A DNA stretch of 64,000 nt from 39-52-133 sp036523795 (GTDB taxonomy: Bacteria > Pseudomonadota > Gammaproteobacteria > Burkholderiales > Gallionellaceae): positions 1 through 64,000 of the forward strand of contig DATDDN010000038.1 of assembly GCA_036523795.1 (NCBI GenBank), given 5' to 3'. Within the stretch, counting starts at the first letter, position 1. The number at the start of each line of letters is the position of its first letter. Below the pieces are notes generated by a model. The model was not told the DNA's origin. It saw nothing but the letters and a program-made list of their open reading frames with translations, and did no database searches. Below are positions 7,823 to 16,020 of the stretch, one piece after another. The translations under genes were made by a program, and so were the position numbers.

Positions 7823-8241
7823 TAATTGCCTTGGTTTTTCTCCGAGCCTTCCTGGATATCGCCATCCACGTAATACCAGCGCCCGTCCTCGCGCACGAAG
7901 CTGCTGATTTCGTGCAGGCGGAACGCACGGCCGTTGATCTTGTAGCGCGCGACGAATTCGACGATGGCATGGTCAGCATCCTTGGGCAGGTGGCGCTTCA
8001 CCTGCAGGCCCAGCCATTTGCACGGAGGCTCTTCCGCCAGCCCCAGCTTTTCGGGGCGCGTCGAGGCATGCCAGGTGGCCAGCAGGTAGTCTTCGCGCCG
8101 CAAGGTGTAGGCGGTGTAACGCGAGCGCATCAGCGCCTCGGCCGTGGGCGCGGCTTCGCCGCCTTCCACGTAGCGGCCGCAGCACTCGGCGTAGGTTTTC
8201 TCTCCGCCACAGGGGCAAAGATCCGGAATATTGGTCGTCAT
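7822..8241 (-). CDS. YchJ-like SEC-C motif protein (UPF0225)
   Basis: 139 residues. The N terminus carries a zinc-binding SEC-C type motif (DLCPCGGEKTYAECCGRYV), and the body follows the YchJ/UPF0225 family (EALMRSRYTAYTLRREDYLLATWHAS...). The usual second C-terminal SEC-C motif of longer YchJ proteins is absent. The stop TAG at 7822-7824 is made by the junction with the MITE-like element, so the original C terminus (...DIQEGSEKNQGN) may have been altered by that insertion. Function unknown; zinc binding is inferred from the cysteines. Confidence 0.85.
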   Translation of the reverse strand: MTTNIPDLCPCGGEKTYAECCGRYVEGGEAAPTAEALMRSRYTAYTLRREDYLLATWHASTRPEKLGLAEEPPCKWLGLQVKRHLPKDADHAIVEFVARYKINGRAFRLHEISSFVREDGRWYYVDGDIQEGSEKNQGN

Positions 8242-8249
8242 AAGAATTC

Positions 8250-8333
8250 ATGTAGGTCGGGTTAGCGCAGCGTAACCCGACATCTCTGGAATTTGAAACC
8301 AGTGTCGGGTTACGCTGCGCTAACCCGACCTAC
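8250..8333. repeat. Palindromic repeat, GTAGGTCGGGTTAGCG type
   Basis: Two inverted arms of about 31 bases (8250-8282 and 8303-8333) share GTAGGTCGGGTTAGCGCAGC continuing into GTAACCCGACA, separated by about 20 bases. This motif family is widely dispersed in proteobacterial genomes. Here it fills the gap between srkA and the YchJ-like gene. It could fold into a long hairpin at the 3' end of the srkA transcript. Confidence 0.85.
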
Positions 8334-8346
8334 GATATGTATCCTT

Positions 8347-9330
8347 TCAGCTCTGCCACAGCGGTGCCTCTTCCATCAGCGCGATCTGTTCGCGCAATTC
8401 CAGAATGCGATCCTGCCAGTAGCGCTGGGTGTTGAACCAGGGGAACGCCTGCTTGAATGCCGGGTCGTCCCAGCGCTGCGCCAGCCAGGCCGCGTAGTGA
8501 ATCAGGCGCAAGGTGCGCAGCGCCTCGATCAGATGCAGCTCGCGCGCATCGAAATCGTGGAAGTCCTCGTAACCCGCCAGTACGTCGCCGAGCTGACGCA
8601 CCATGTCGGCGCGCTCGCCCGACAGCAGCATCCACAGGTCCTGCACGGCCGGCCCCATGCGGCTGTCATCGAAGTCGACGAAGTGCGGGCCGTCGTCCGT
8701 CCACAGCACGTTGCCGGCGTGGCAGTCGCCGTGCAGGCGCAGTGCGTTCACCTTGCCGGCGCGCTCGAAACAGTGGCGCACGCCCTGCAGCGCCTGCTCG
8801 GCCACACTGCGGTAAGCCGCATCGAGATCGGCCGGAATGAAATCGTGCTGCAGCAGGTAATCGCGCGGCGCCACACCGAAGGTCTCGATATTCAGTTCGG
8901 GGCGGTGCTGGAACGGCTTCAGCGCACCGATGGCGTGGATGCGGCCGAGAAAGCGCCCCATCCATTCCAGCGTTTCGCGGTCTTCCAGCTCGGGCGCGCG
9001 GCCGCCGTGGCGCGGGAATACCGCAAAGCGGTAGCCCTCGAATTCGTGCAGCGTCCTGCCGCCGGCCAAAGCCATGGCTGGCACCACGGGGATCTCGCGC
9101 TCCACCAGTTCCTGCACGAAGGCATGCTCTTCCAGAATGGCGTCATCGCTCCAGCGCAGCGGCCGGTAGAACTTGGCCACCAGCGGCGGCCCCTCTTCCA
9201 TGCCGATCTGGTACACGCGATTCTCGTAGCTGTTCAGCGCCAGCATGCGCCCGTCGCTGCGCAGGCCGACGCTTTCCAGCGCGTTCAGTACCATGTCCGG
9301 GGTCAGCAGGGAGAAGCTGGTCGTGCTCAT
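8347..9330 (-). CDS. srkA: Stress response kinase A (YihE/RdoA family Ser/Thr kinase)
   Basis: 327 residues from the ATG at 9330. The protein follows the SrkA/YihE APH-fold kinase family throughout: NSYENRVYQIG near the start, VAKFYRP with the ATP lysine, HGDCHAGNVLW as catalytic loop and FVDFDDS as the metal-binding motif. In E. coli the family counters toxin-driven death under stress. The start lies five bases after the stop of the DUF1415 gene, so the two are probably co-transcribed. An in-frame extension to 9369 would overlap that gene and has no ribosome binding site. Confidence 0.92.
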   Translation of the reverse strand: MSTTSFSLLTPDMVLNALESVGLRSDGRMLALNSYENRVYQIGMEEGPPLVAKFYRPLRWSDDAILEEHAFVQELVEREIPVVPAMALAGGRTLHEFEGYRFAVFPRHGGRAPELEDRETLEWMGRFLGRIHAIGALKPFQHRPELNIETFGVAPRDYLLQHDFIPADLDAAYRSVAEQALQGVRHCFERAGKVNALRLHGDCHAGNVLWTDDGPHFVDFDDSRMGPAVQDLWMLLSGERADMVRQLGDVLAGYEDFHDFDARELHLIEALRTLRLIHYAAWLAQRWDDPAFKQAFPWFNTQRYWQDRILELREQIALMEEAPLWQS

Positions 9331-9335
9331 GCCGC

Positions 9336-9938
9336 TTACTTCTTCCCGTCTTCTGCGGGATCCCGCCACAGCCTGTCCCAGCCGTCGTGGCCCAGCTTGC
9401 GCATGGTCTCGATGTTCTTCTCGAAGATCTTCTCGGCTTCCGGAAACGCGGCCACCGCCTGGTCCACGCTGGCCTCGCGCAGCAGGTGCAGGGTCGGATA
9501 GGGCGAGCGGTTGGTGTAGTTGTCGATGTCGTTTTCGTGCGTGTCGGCAAACTGGTACTGCGGATGCATGCTGGCCACCTGCAGCTCGCCGGCCAGATTG
9601 ATCTCCTCCAGCAGCTCGTCCACGATGTCGAGGAAATCGTTGTAGTCCAGAAAATCGGTGAGCACGTAGGGATGGATCAGCAGCGTGGTGTCGATCTTCT
9701 CAGGCGAAGTCTCTGCCAGCTTCTCCAGCTCATGGATCAGGTCCCGCATCAGGTCTTCCACGCTGGTGGCGCTGCTCACCACGTAGCGAATCTGCTTCTT
9801 CACCTGCACCGCCTTGGCGAAGGGGCACAGGTTGAGGCCGATCACCGCGCGCTCCACCCACTTCTGCGTGGCGGCGATGATCTCTTCGTCCGAGCGGTCG
9901 CTGCTGGCCGGCGCAATGTTGTTGTTCTGTGTGTTCAT
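9336..9938 (-). CDS. DUF1415 family protein
   Basis: 200 residues. The segment WVERAVIGLNLCPFAKAV with its Cys, the central LLIHPYVLTDFLDYNDFL, and FADTHENDIDNYTNRSPYP are typical of DUF1415 proteins, which are common in proteobacteria and have no assigned function. The ATG overlaps the stop of the upstream PA2778-type gene by four bases (9935-9938). The stop is followed five bases later by srkA, so it sits in the middle of a compact minus-strand run. Confidence 0.88.
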   Translation of the reverse strand: MNTQNNNIAPASSDRSDEEIIAATQKWVERAVIGLNLCPFAKAVQVKKQIRYVVSSATSVEDLMRDLIHELEKLAETSPEKIDTTLLIHPYVLTDFLDYNDFLDIVDELLEEINLAGELQVASMHPQYQFADTHENDIDNYTNRSPYPTLHLLREASVDQAVAAFPEAEKIFEKNIETMRKLGHDGWDRLWRDPAEDGKK

Positions 9939-10900
9939 TTCCTGTTCCTTTGCGCACCGAGGTGCTGTTCAATTTCTGCCAGTGTGCTGCGCGCCTGCGC
10001 ATTGAGCGGGCCGCCCAGCGCCACGGCCTGCTGCGCCAATGGCTGCGCGGCCTCATAGTTGCCCTGGTCGCTCAGCACCTGCGCCAGGTTGTTCAGCGCC
10101 GCCACCGAGTCGGGGTGCTGCTGCACCGCAGCCTGCAGCATTTCCTGCGCCTGCTGCAGCCGACCATGACTATAGGCAAGATTGCCTGCACTAATCCTCG
10201 CCAGCAGGTTGTCCGGCCAGCGCGCCAGCGCCGCCTGGTAAGCGGGCCAGGTGTCGGTGGCCGGGCTGCTGTGCTCCAGCGCGACGATGCTCTGCACGTA
10301 CTCGTCGGCGCTGGCCGTCTGCGGCAGCCGCCCCGGCGGCAGCACCAGCATGGCCCAGTGCCCGCTGCGCGCCCACGTGTTCTCGAAGGTGATGAATGGC
10401 AACAGTTGCCTGCGCTCAAGCCCGGAGCGCAGGATCATCTCCTCGCTGCGCAGGTCGTAGCCGACCACCACCGCGTAATGCCACACCGGGTACCAGCTCA
10501 GCCCCAGGTTCTGCAGAACCAGCACCGGGTTGCCTGCCGCCACCTCGCTCAACACATCCTGCAGCTGCGGCTTCAGCACATACGCCAGCGTGCCGTTACG
10601 GCGCGCCGAAGCGAGCATCTCCGCCTGCAGGCTGCCCTGCTTTTCCGGCAGGTACAACAATTCCTTCAGCTGTTCGGGCGCCACATTGCGCCCGGCATGC
10701 TGCAATGCTATCGCCAGTGCGGCCGGGCCGCACTGGTGCTCTTCCTGCGCATAAAACGCCACCTGCTCCAGCTCGAACTGCTCGGGCAGGCCTGCGGGAG
10801 GCGCACTGCGCAGCGCCGCCGTCTGCGGGGTGACACACCCCGCCAGCAGCGCCAGAAAGAAAACGCCCGCTAGCGTGCGGGCGTCATGCCAACTGACCAT
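9935..10900 (-). CDS. PA2778-type C39-like cysteine peptidase lipoprotein with TPR tail
   Basis: 321 residues. The lipobox LALLAGC near residue 22 predicts an outer- or inner-membrane lipoprotein. The peptidase C39-like domain (about residues 45-185) has the catalytic Cys in HQCGPAALAIAL and His in WHYAVVVGYD. The C-terminal third holds TPR-like helices (ALARWPDNLLARISAGNLAY, AALNNLAQVLSDQGNYEAA). In Pseudomonas and relatives this type is paired with a PA2779-type protein, and that partner lies directly upstream here (10910-11308). No ABC exporter or leader peptide gene is nearby, so a bacteriocin-maturation role is not supported. Substrate unknown. Confidence 0.85.
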   Translation of the reverse strand: MVSWHDARTLAGVFFLALLAGCVTPQTAALRSAPPAGLPEQFELEQVAFYAQEEHQCGPAALAIALQHAGRNVAPEQLKELLYLPEKQGSLQAEMLASARRNGTLAYVLKPQLQDVLSEVAAGNPVLVLQNLGLSWYPVWHYAVVVGYDLRSEEMILRSGLERRQLLPFITFENTWARSGHWAMLVLPPGRLPQTASADEYVQSIVALEHSSPATDTWPAYQAALARWPDNLLARISAGNLAYSHGRLQQAQEMLQAAVQQHPDSVAALNNLAQVLSDQGNYEAAQPLAQQAVALGGPLNAQARSTLAEIEQHLGAQRNRK

Positions 10901-10909
10901 CGCGTGATA

Positions 10910-11308
10910 TCAGCGACGAATCGGGTGGGTAAACGGAAACACCTTGGTCAGGCCCAGCAGGTCAGTCACCAGCAAGACGAGGAACACGAACACCACCGCG
11001 CCCACGATATCGCCACCGGCGGGCAGGCTGTCGATCTGGCCGTTGATGCTGGCCACCTCTTCATCGGTGAGCGCATCCACGCGGGCGCGGGCCGCATCGG
11101 CATCCACGCCGCGGGCCTGCAGTTGTTCACGTACATCCTGGCGCGCGAACAGTGCCTGCAGGCGCGCACGATTCTGCTGTGCTGCCTGGCTGGCAATCAC
11201 CTGCTCGCTGCTTACCATGCCGGCCTGCGCGCTGGGCATCCACACGCTCATGCTGAGCATGCTGACCATCAGCACACGGCTGCTGAAACTCATCAGACTT
11301 TTTTTCAT
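10910..11308 (-). CDS. PA2779-type small exported protein
   Basis: 132 residues: a signal peptide ending in PSAQA (about residue 28), a helical charged middle (residues 30-90) and a C-terminal hydrophobic segment AVVFVFLVLLVTDLLGL before a short FPFTHP tail. This is the layout of the PA2779 family, always seen beside PA2778-type C39 peptidases. The start ATG is preceded by AGGATTGA. It lies nine bases upstream of the peptidase gene and may be its substrate or membrane partner, which is an inference from pairing. Confidence 0.82.
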   Translation of the reverse strand: MKKSLMSFSSRVLMVSMLSMSVWMPSAQAGMVSSEQVIASQAAQQNRARLQALFARQDVREQLQARGVDADAARARVDALTDEEVASINGQIDSLPAGGDIVGAVVFVFLVLLVTDLLGLTKVFPFTHPIRR

Positions 11309-11410
11309 TTTTCAATCCTCCATACATTAATCAGAAAGCCACACACCACAGGGCGAAGCCAAACTTTAGCCGCATTGGCAGGGCAAGGCAACGCCCCGCC
11401 CAGCAGGGGT

Positions 11411-12880
11411 TTAGCGGCCGCGGCCACCCATGCGTTGCAGCGCCGGTACCGCCGTGCGATTGCCCTCGCTCCTGGCATGCGCAGGCGCACCGCTGCGCGG
11501 CTGCGTGCTGGCACGCGTCTGACCACTGGCCGGACGCGGCGCCTGCTGGCTGCGTCCCTGCCCCTGGCCTGCGCCTTGTCCTTGCCGCTGGCCGGCGCCC
11601 GTGGCTTGTCGGTTGCCCGCTCCCTGGCCCTGGCCACGCCCACCTTGGGCGCCGCCGCCGTTGCCGCGAGGAGCATGGCTGCGCGGCTGCCCGCTGCGCT
11701 GGCCGCCGCCACGGTTCTGCCCGTTGGCAATCGGCTCTGCCTTGATGCGCGGATCGGGCTCGAAGCCCGCCACCTGCACCACCGGAATCTCGCGCTTGAT
11801 CAGGCGCTCGATGTCGTGCAGCAGCTTGTGCTCGTCGATGCACACCAGCGAGCTGGCCTCGCCCTCGCTGCCGGCACGGCCGGTGCGGCCGATGCGGTGC
11901 ACATAGTCTTCAGGCACGTTGGGCAGCTCGAAGTTCACCACGTGCGGCAGCTCGCTGATGTCGATGCCGCGCGCGGCGATGTCGGTAGCGCACAGCACCT
12001 GCAGCTTGCCGCTCTTGAATTCGGCCAGCGCACGCGTGCGTGCCGCCTGGCTCTTGTTGCCATGGATGGCCATGGCGGGGATGCCGTCCTTGGTGAGGTT
12101 CTCGGCCAGCTTGTTGGCGCCGTGCTTGGTGCGGGTGAACACCAGCACCTGGAACCAGTTGTTGTCCTTGATCAGCTTGGTGAGCAGCTCGCGCTTGCGC
12201 TCGCGGTCCACCGGATACATCTTCTGCGTGATCAGCTCGTTGGCGGCATTGCGGCGCGCCACCTCGATCAGCGCCGGCTTGTTCAACAGGCCGTCGGCCA
12301 GCGCCTTGATCTCGTCGGAGAAGGTGGCGGAGAACAGCAGGTTCTGGCGCTTGGGCGGCAGGATGGCGAGGATCTTTTTGATGTCGCGGATGAAGCCCAT
12401 GTCCAGCATGCGATCGGCCTCGTCCAGCACCAGTATTTCGATGTGCGACAGGTCCACCGTCTTCTGCTGCAGATGGTCGAGCAGACGCCCCGGTGTCGCC
12501 ACCAGGATGTCCACGCGGCTCTTCAGGCGTGTGATCTGCGGATTGATGTTGACGCCGCCGATCATGGTCATCGAAGTCAGCGACAGGTGCTTGCCGTAGT
12601 CGCGCACGCTCTCTTCCACCTGTGCAGCCAGCTCGCGCGTGGGGATCAGCACCAGCACACGCGGTGCCTTGCCGGTAGAAGGCTTCTGCGACAGCATCTG
12701 CAGAATGGGCAGGGTAAAGCCGGCGGTCTTGCCGGTGCCGGTCTGCGCGCCGGCCAGCAGGTCGCCGCCGGACAGCACGGCGGGAATAGCCTGCGCCTGG
12801 ATGGGCGTAGGCGAAGTGTAACCACGCTCGCTGATGGCGCGGAGGATTTCGGGCGACAGCCCGAGTGATGCAAAACTCAT
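11411..12880 (-). CDS. rhlE: DEAD-box ATP-dependent RNA helicase RhlE
   Basis: 489 residues. Helicase motifs in order: AQTGTGKTAGF (I), PTRELAAQVEES (Ia), DEADRMLDMGF (II), SAT (III), ATDIAARGIDI (V) and HRIGRTGRAG (VI). Residues 1-370 are the helicase core. The last ~110 residues are a low-complexity RNA-binding tail rich in Gly, Gln, Arg and Pro. RhlE remodels ribosome assembly intermediates and takes part in mRNA decay and cold growth. Start: ATG with AGGAACACAAA before it. The gene is monocistronic and is the last chromosomal gene before the cassette cluster. Confidence 0.94.
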   Translation of the reverse strand: MSFASLGLSPEILRAISERGYTSPTPIQAQAIPAVLSGGDLLAGAQTGTGKTAGFTLPILQMLSQKPSTGKAPRVLVLIPTRELAAQVEESVRDYGKHLSLTSMTMIGGVNINPQITRLKSRVDILVATPGRLLDHLQQKTVDLSHIEILVLDEADRMLDMGFIRDIKKILAILPPKRQNLLFSATFSDEIKALADGLLNKPALIEVARRNAANELITQKMYPVDRERKRELLTKLIKDNNWFQVLVFTRTKHGANKLAENLTKDGIPAMAIHGNKSQAARTRALAEFKSGKLQVLCATDIAARGIDISELPHVVNFELPNVPEDYVHRIGRTGRAGSEGEASSLVCIDEHKLLHDIERLIKREIPVVQVAGFEPDPRIKAEPIANGQNRGGGQRSGQPRSHAPRGNGGGAQGGRGQGQGAGNRQATGAGQRQGQGAGQGQGRSQQAPRPASGQTRASTQPRSGAPAHARSEGNRTAVPALQRMGGRGR

Positions 12881-13243
12881 TTTGTGTTCCTGGAAAATAT
12901 CGGCCTGTCGCCTTGCAAGGCGCCAGTCTTAGGCAGATGGGTGGGGTGAGGCAAAACCGGAATCGGCAGCAACAAAGAGACTGAAGCTCGTTGCGGCGCG
13001 CATTGTAACAGAGTATGTGGGGGATTACCTGATTATGGTGAGAAGACATATCCCCTGCGACATTAACTGCTGCCGCGGGGAGCTTGTGCCCATTGGGGTC
13101 GGTCAGAAGAATTAACGCGTGCCCGCTCTTCGGCCATAGCGGATGGTGCCTGGGGACGCCAGGAATGGCTGAGGTGTGTCGCTGCAGTCATTCGCGAATG
13201 ACGGCAAACCATTGTGTACACCAAGCGGGCAACAGCGATTTAC
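12881..13243. other. Intergenic stretch between rhlE and the cassette cluster
   Basis: About 360 bases with no credible gene. The part next to rhlE (12881-13010) should hold its leader and promoter. The remainder shows no convincing open frame on either strand and may be an eroded cassette, since it lies immediately beyond the terminal attC-like site in the direction the cassettes read. Confidence 0.5.
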
Positions 13244-13304
13244 CGATAACGTTGGAGTTCAGCCGACGCCGCTTGCGGCGGTCGGCTGGAATGAAAGTTT
13301 AGGC
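13244..13304 (-). other. attC-like recombination site 1 (61 bp)
   Basis: Read on the minus strand the site runs from GCCTAAAC (R''), through an L''/L' stem (CCAGCCGAC pairing with GTCGGCTG) and a CGCCGCAAGCGGCG centre, to CTCCAACGTTATC (R'). The centre and L' arm resemble known integron attC sites. The two core sites deviate slightly: one extra A in R'' and ATCG instead of RRRY in R'. It lies eight bases after the stop of the map gene, as expected for a cassette. Confidence 0.7.
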
Positions 13305-13311
13305 CTCATAT

Positions 13312-14058
13312 TTAGTGCTGCGTGACAACTATTGGCGCACCCTTTGTAATGATCATTGTGTGCTCGTACTGTGCAGAAAGATTTCCGCGTGCGCCAGCGA
13401 GTGTCCAGCCGTCAGCCGTTTCAGTGACGATACGGCTCTTCGTCGAAAGGAATGGTTCAATCGTAATGACCATTCCTTCCTGAAGAATGCGCCTATCAGT
13501 AGGGTCGAAGTAGCCCGCAATGTGCTCTGGCTCCTCGTGCAGCGCGCGGCCGACCCCGTGGCTGCCGAGATTCTCAATGACTCTGAAGCCATACGCCTTC
13601 GCCGTACGCTCTATGGCAGCACCGATCCCGTTGACTGGTTGACCGGCTCTTGCGCTTTTCATCGCTTCGGCAAGGGCCACACGGGTAGCGTGACAAAGGC
13701 GAGTCTTCTGAGGATTGGCAGGGGGAACGATCGTGGTTCCTCCCGTATCAGCGAAGTATCCGCCCAGCTCCGCTGAAACATCGACGTTCAGAACATCGCC
13801 AGCTCTAATTATTCGATTTCCAGGAATTCCGTGCGCGGCCTCTTCGTTAATACTGATGCAGGTCGCTCCAGGGAAGTTGTATGCCAGCTGGGGAGCTGAC
13901 CGGGCGCCATACTCTCCTAGCAGCCGTTCGCCAAGCATGTCGAGTTCCCGGGTGGTCATTCCTGGTTCCGCAGCATCAAGCATGCGCTGAAGTACCAATG
14001 AGGTTATTCGGCCGATTCTTTTTAGGCCGACGACGTCGTGCTGATTTTCGATAGTCAT
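13312..14058 (-). CDS. map: Type I methionine aminopeptidase, cassette-borne
   Basis: 248 residues. The enzyme removes the initiator Met from nascent proteins using two metal ions. Expected metal ligands are visible in VLNVDVSAELGGYFADT (two Asp), SHGVGRALHEEP (His), ITIEPF (Glu) and QYEHT (Glu). SINEEAAHGIPGNR carries the substrate-side His. The frame is intact, so activity is likely. The gene is flanked by attC-like sites at 13244-13304 and 14130-14196 and is visibly less GC-rich than rhlE. A cassette-borne map would be a second copy if the genome keeps the usual rpsB-linked map; the window cannot tell. Start: ATG with AAGGCTCC before it. Confidence 0.92.
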   Translation of the reverse strand: MTIENQHDVVGLKRIGRITSLVLQRMLDAAEPGMTTRELDMLGERLLGEYGARSAPQLAYNFPGATCISINEEAAHGIPGNRIIRAGDVLNVDVSAELGGYFADTGGTTIVPPANPQKTRLCHATRVALAEAMKSARAGQPVNGIGAAIERTAKAYGFRVIENLGSHGVGRALHEEPEHIAGYFDPTDRRILQEGMVITIEPFLSTKSRIVTETADGWTLAGARGNLSAQYEHTMIITKGAPIVVTQH

Positions 14059-14129
14059 GTGGAGCCTTGCGAAGAAAGGTCAGTAAGGGAGGATTCTGGA
14101 TTGGGAGGTAAATAATACATGGTTGTGAG

Positions 14130-14196
14130 GTCTAACGTTCCGGTTCAGGCGCGGCGGCGCGTTAGCGTCGACGTCGCCTGGGACCAGTTGTTGGGC
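14130..14196 (-). other. attC-like recombination site 2 (67 bp)
   Basis: On the minus strand this begins with GCCCAAC, a perfect RYYYAAC core, and ends with GTTAGAC, a perfect GTTRRRY core. Between them the L'' arm (CCCAGGCGACG) pairs with the L' arm (CGCCTGAACCGG) around a short variable centre. It lies about 85 bases downstream of the DUF3592-like gene and upstream of map. This is the cleanest of the three sites. Confidence 0.85.
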
Positions 14197-14280
14197 CGAC
14201 TTAGCAACTTGACACCTGCCCTGCATCAATGCGGAACAACGATCCGGGTGGGGCATCATTTCCTCTCGGAGACAACAAGA

Positions 14281-14778
14281 CTATTCATCGCCGGAGTCTT
14301 CACCGTGCCCAAGATACTTTGTATACCGTGCCAATCTGTACCGGCGGCCTATTAGAAGAACACCAACAACCAAACAGGCTATCCCCCATGCCAGAGAGCC
14401 CCATCCTTTGGGCAGCTTCTCAACATCCCCCTCGAACAGGACTCTTTGCGGGTCATCAGGAAGATAAAGCACTGTTACAGGATCGCCCCGTTCCAACGCA
14501 TCAAGTACACGACGAGGAACATACGTATTTTTGAAGTATGAGCTTGAAACCACTTCGTTACCGGAATCGGTTTTGAAGCGAAGGGGGAATTGGTAGCGAG
14601 TTTCGCCCAGATAGCTAGTCGAATCGCCGGCTTTTTGTGTTTTGAAAGCGGCAACTGCCACTGCGGACTTTGAGCTAGCTGCAAATGAGTAGTAGGGCGC
14701 AAAATCAGCGAGCCACCCCAGAAGACCGATAGCTCCGCCAAGAAAAAAAAGAATAATGACAAACCATGCTTTAAACAT
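14281..14778 (-). CDS. DUF3592-type membrane protein, cassette-borne
   Basis: 165 residues from the ATG at 14778, which has AGAGGGG five bases upstream. A transmembrane segment lies at the N terminus (AWFVIILFFLGGAIGLLGWL), followed by a soluble part with YQFPLRFKTDSGNEVVSSSY and DPVTVLYLPDDPQRVLF, which is the signature of DUF3592 proteins. A second transmembrane segment (LAWGIACLVVGVLLIG) precedes a basic tail. Function unknown. The sequence is clearly lower in GC than the flanking chromosome and sits between two attC-like sites, both signs of lateral arrival. Confidence 0.8.
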   Translation of the reverse strand: MFKAWFVIILFFLGGAIGLLGWLADFAPYYSFAASSKSAVAVAAFKTQKAGDSTSYLGETRYQFPLRFKTDSGNEVVSSSYFKNTYVPRRVLDALERGDPVTVLYLPDDPQRVLFEGDVEKLPKGWGSLAWGIACLVVGVLLIGRRYRLARYTKYLGHGEDSGDE

Positions 14779-14862
14779 TTCTTCCCCTCTCAAACTCCCA
14801 AATTGCCTCGGTCGCTATTGTTGCTCGAAAATGTAAATCTCTGCCGCCGTCTACTTTCATGA

Positions 14863-14916
14863 TGCCAACGTAAAAGTGAGGGGCGCGAGCGGCCCGCTCG
14901 AACTGACAGGTTAGAC
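14863..14916 (-). other. attC-like recombination site 3 (54 bp)
   Basis: On the minus strand the site starts with GTCTAAC (perfect R'' core), continues with an L'' arm CTGTCAGTTCGAGCGGG and a GC-rich inverted centre, and ends in CACTTTTACGTTGGCA (R' core GTTGGCA, imperfect at the last two positions). The stop codon TAA of the upstream cassette gene lies inside GTCTAAC, a frequent feature of real cassettes. Confidence 0.75.
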
Positions 14917-15639
14917 ATTATTACTGCAAATATATATTAATAAGCCAGCCAAACTGGCTGTTGCGACATAACGAACGCCCCATGCATGTATCGTTATAGA
15001 TATTGCGGAACGCCGAACATCTAGGTTCTTGTTTTTGAACTTTTCCATAGACATCCCAAGTTCAGACAATTCGTAATCGTTTCGTATTTCTGTGAAAAGC
15101 CGAATTAATGCAAGACAAGCTACAGTGTACGTTGCGGTTCTGAGGATATGCTGATGGCCAGGATCAATTTCGATAATCAGGCTAAGAAAAGCGATGGCGT
15201 ACCCGATTCCCAAAAGTGACGCGGCATAGATTTCGGGAAGTAGCATGAATAGTCTTACGTTACGCTCCCTAATGCCGGCCATCTTGTGTGGGAGCCAGCG
15301 GATGCCGCGAGGTATATTTTTAGTATCAAGAACAAACTCGACAGGCTCTTGCTTGTTCGATTGAAACTCTTTTCTAACATGTTCTTGCGATAGATATTGA
15401 ATCACTTTGTTGCAGATATCTATGGATTTTTCAAAACTTCCATTTGCGAAGTTTCTGATGCCGGTTGGCGCGGCAACGACCCAGACAATCTGCTCACTGT
15501 GAGCTTTCTTTGGAATTATATTAAACCATAGCGAAACATTACCCTTCCGGCATGTTGCGAACGCGACACGGCCTACATCGTTATCTTCTGGCTCGCGTGG
15601 ATTACCCCAATTGTGCGAAATTTCGAAATCGTTTCCCAT
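14911..15639 (-). CDS. Membrane protein of unknown function, cassette-borne
   Basis: 242 residues from the ATG at 15639. The N-terminal ~135 residues are soluble with no recognised domain (contains SLWFNIIPKKAHSEQIVWVV and PVEFVLDTKNIPRGIRWLPH). At least three hydrophobic segments follow: LFMLLPEIYAASLLGIGYAI, IAFLSLII plus TYTVACLALIRLF, and YVATASLAGLLIYIC near the end. The codon TAA that ends it is part of the attC-like site 3 core. The gene is the most AT-rich in the region. I do not recognise the family; orphan cassette genes of this kind are common. Confidence 0.75.
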   Translation of the reverse strand: MGNDFEISHNWGNPREPEDNDVGRVAFATCRKGNVSLWFNIIPKKAHSEQIVWVVAAPTGIRNFANGSFEKSIDICNKVIQYLSQEHVRKEFQSNKQEPVEFVLDTKNIPRGIRWLPHKMAGIRERNVRLFMLLPEIYAASLLGIGYAIAFLSLIIEIDPGHQHILRTATYTVACLALIRLFTEIRNDYELSELGMSMEKFKNKNLDVRRSAISITIHAWGVRYVATASLAGLLIYICSNNV

Positions 15640-16020
15640 AACCAATTTATTTGTCTAATAGTTATTCATATGACAGATCTGTCCGGACATGCTTAATAAT
15701 ACGGACACGAAAACACCCCTTTAACCAATTGACAGATTGAACACTATCGACTTTGCCCCCAGCGATCAAGGTCAATAATATGGACAAACCCATTCCGCAT
15801 AAATTTGGTGCATCCAGCTATTTAGACCGATATGGGTGTACCTCTTGGGCATTCAATCCCAGCAACGTACAAACAACTTCGCGGCTTGATCATGTGCTAT
15901 TGCCTGCTGGCGAATGACCTGTCGCCAGGCGGCCGTTATAGACACGCATGGGTCCGCGTGGGGGTACCACGCTACAATGTCGCCTTACCCGGCCAATCGC
16001 CGAATTTTCAGGACCATCCC
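15640..16020. other. Intergenic stretch: cassette cluster boundary and slyX leader
   Basis: No gene is supported here. On the minus strand, CTATTAGAC at 15653-15661 resembles a degenerate R' core and may mark the 5' boundary of the first cassette. Two near-copies of a motif (minus strand GTCCRTATTATTRA) lie around 15690-15710 and 15770-15785, and TGTCCGGACA is a short palindrome. No integrase gene, or remnant of one, is visible. Confidence 0.5.

Noticed and set aside
9935..10900. Bacteriocin maturation/export system
   Set aside because: The C39-like domain is in a lipoprotein with TPRs; no ABC exporter, double-glycine precursor or immunity gene is nearby.
10886..12868. 660-codon open frame opposite rhlE and the PA2779-type gene
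   Set aside because: Antisense shadow of rhlE; repetitive His/Ala/Leu-rich translation with no domain.
13084..13302. 72-codon open frame next to attC-like site 1
   Set aside because: It runs through the attC-like site itself and has no domain or ribosome binding site.
15832..16020. Longer SlyX start at 15832
   Set aside because: The upstream residues do not match the family; the ATG at 16021 gives the standard SlyX length.
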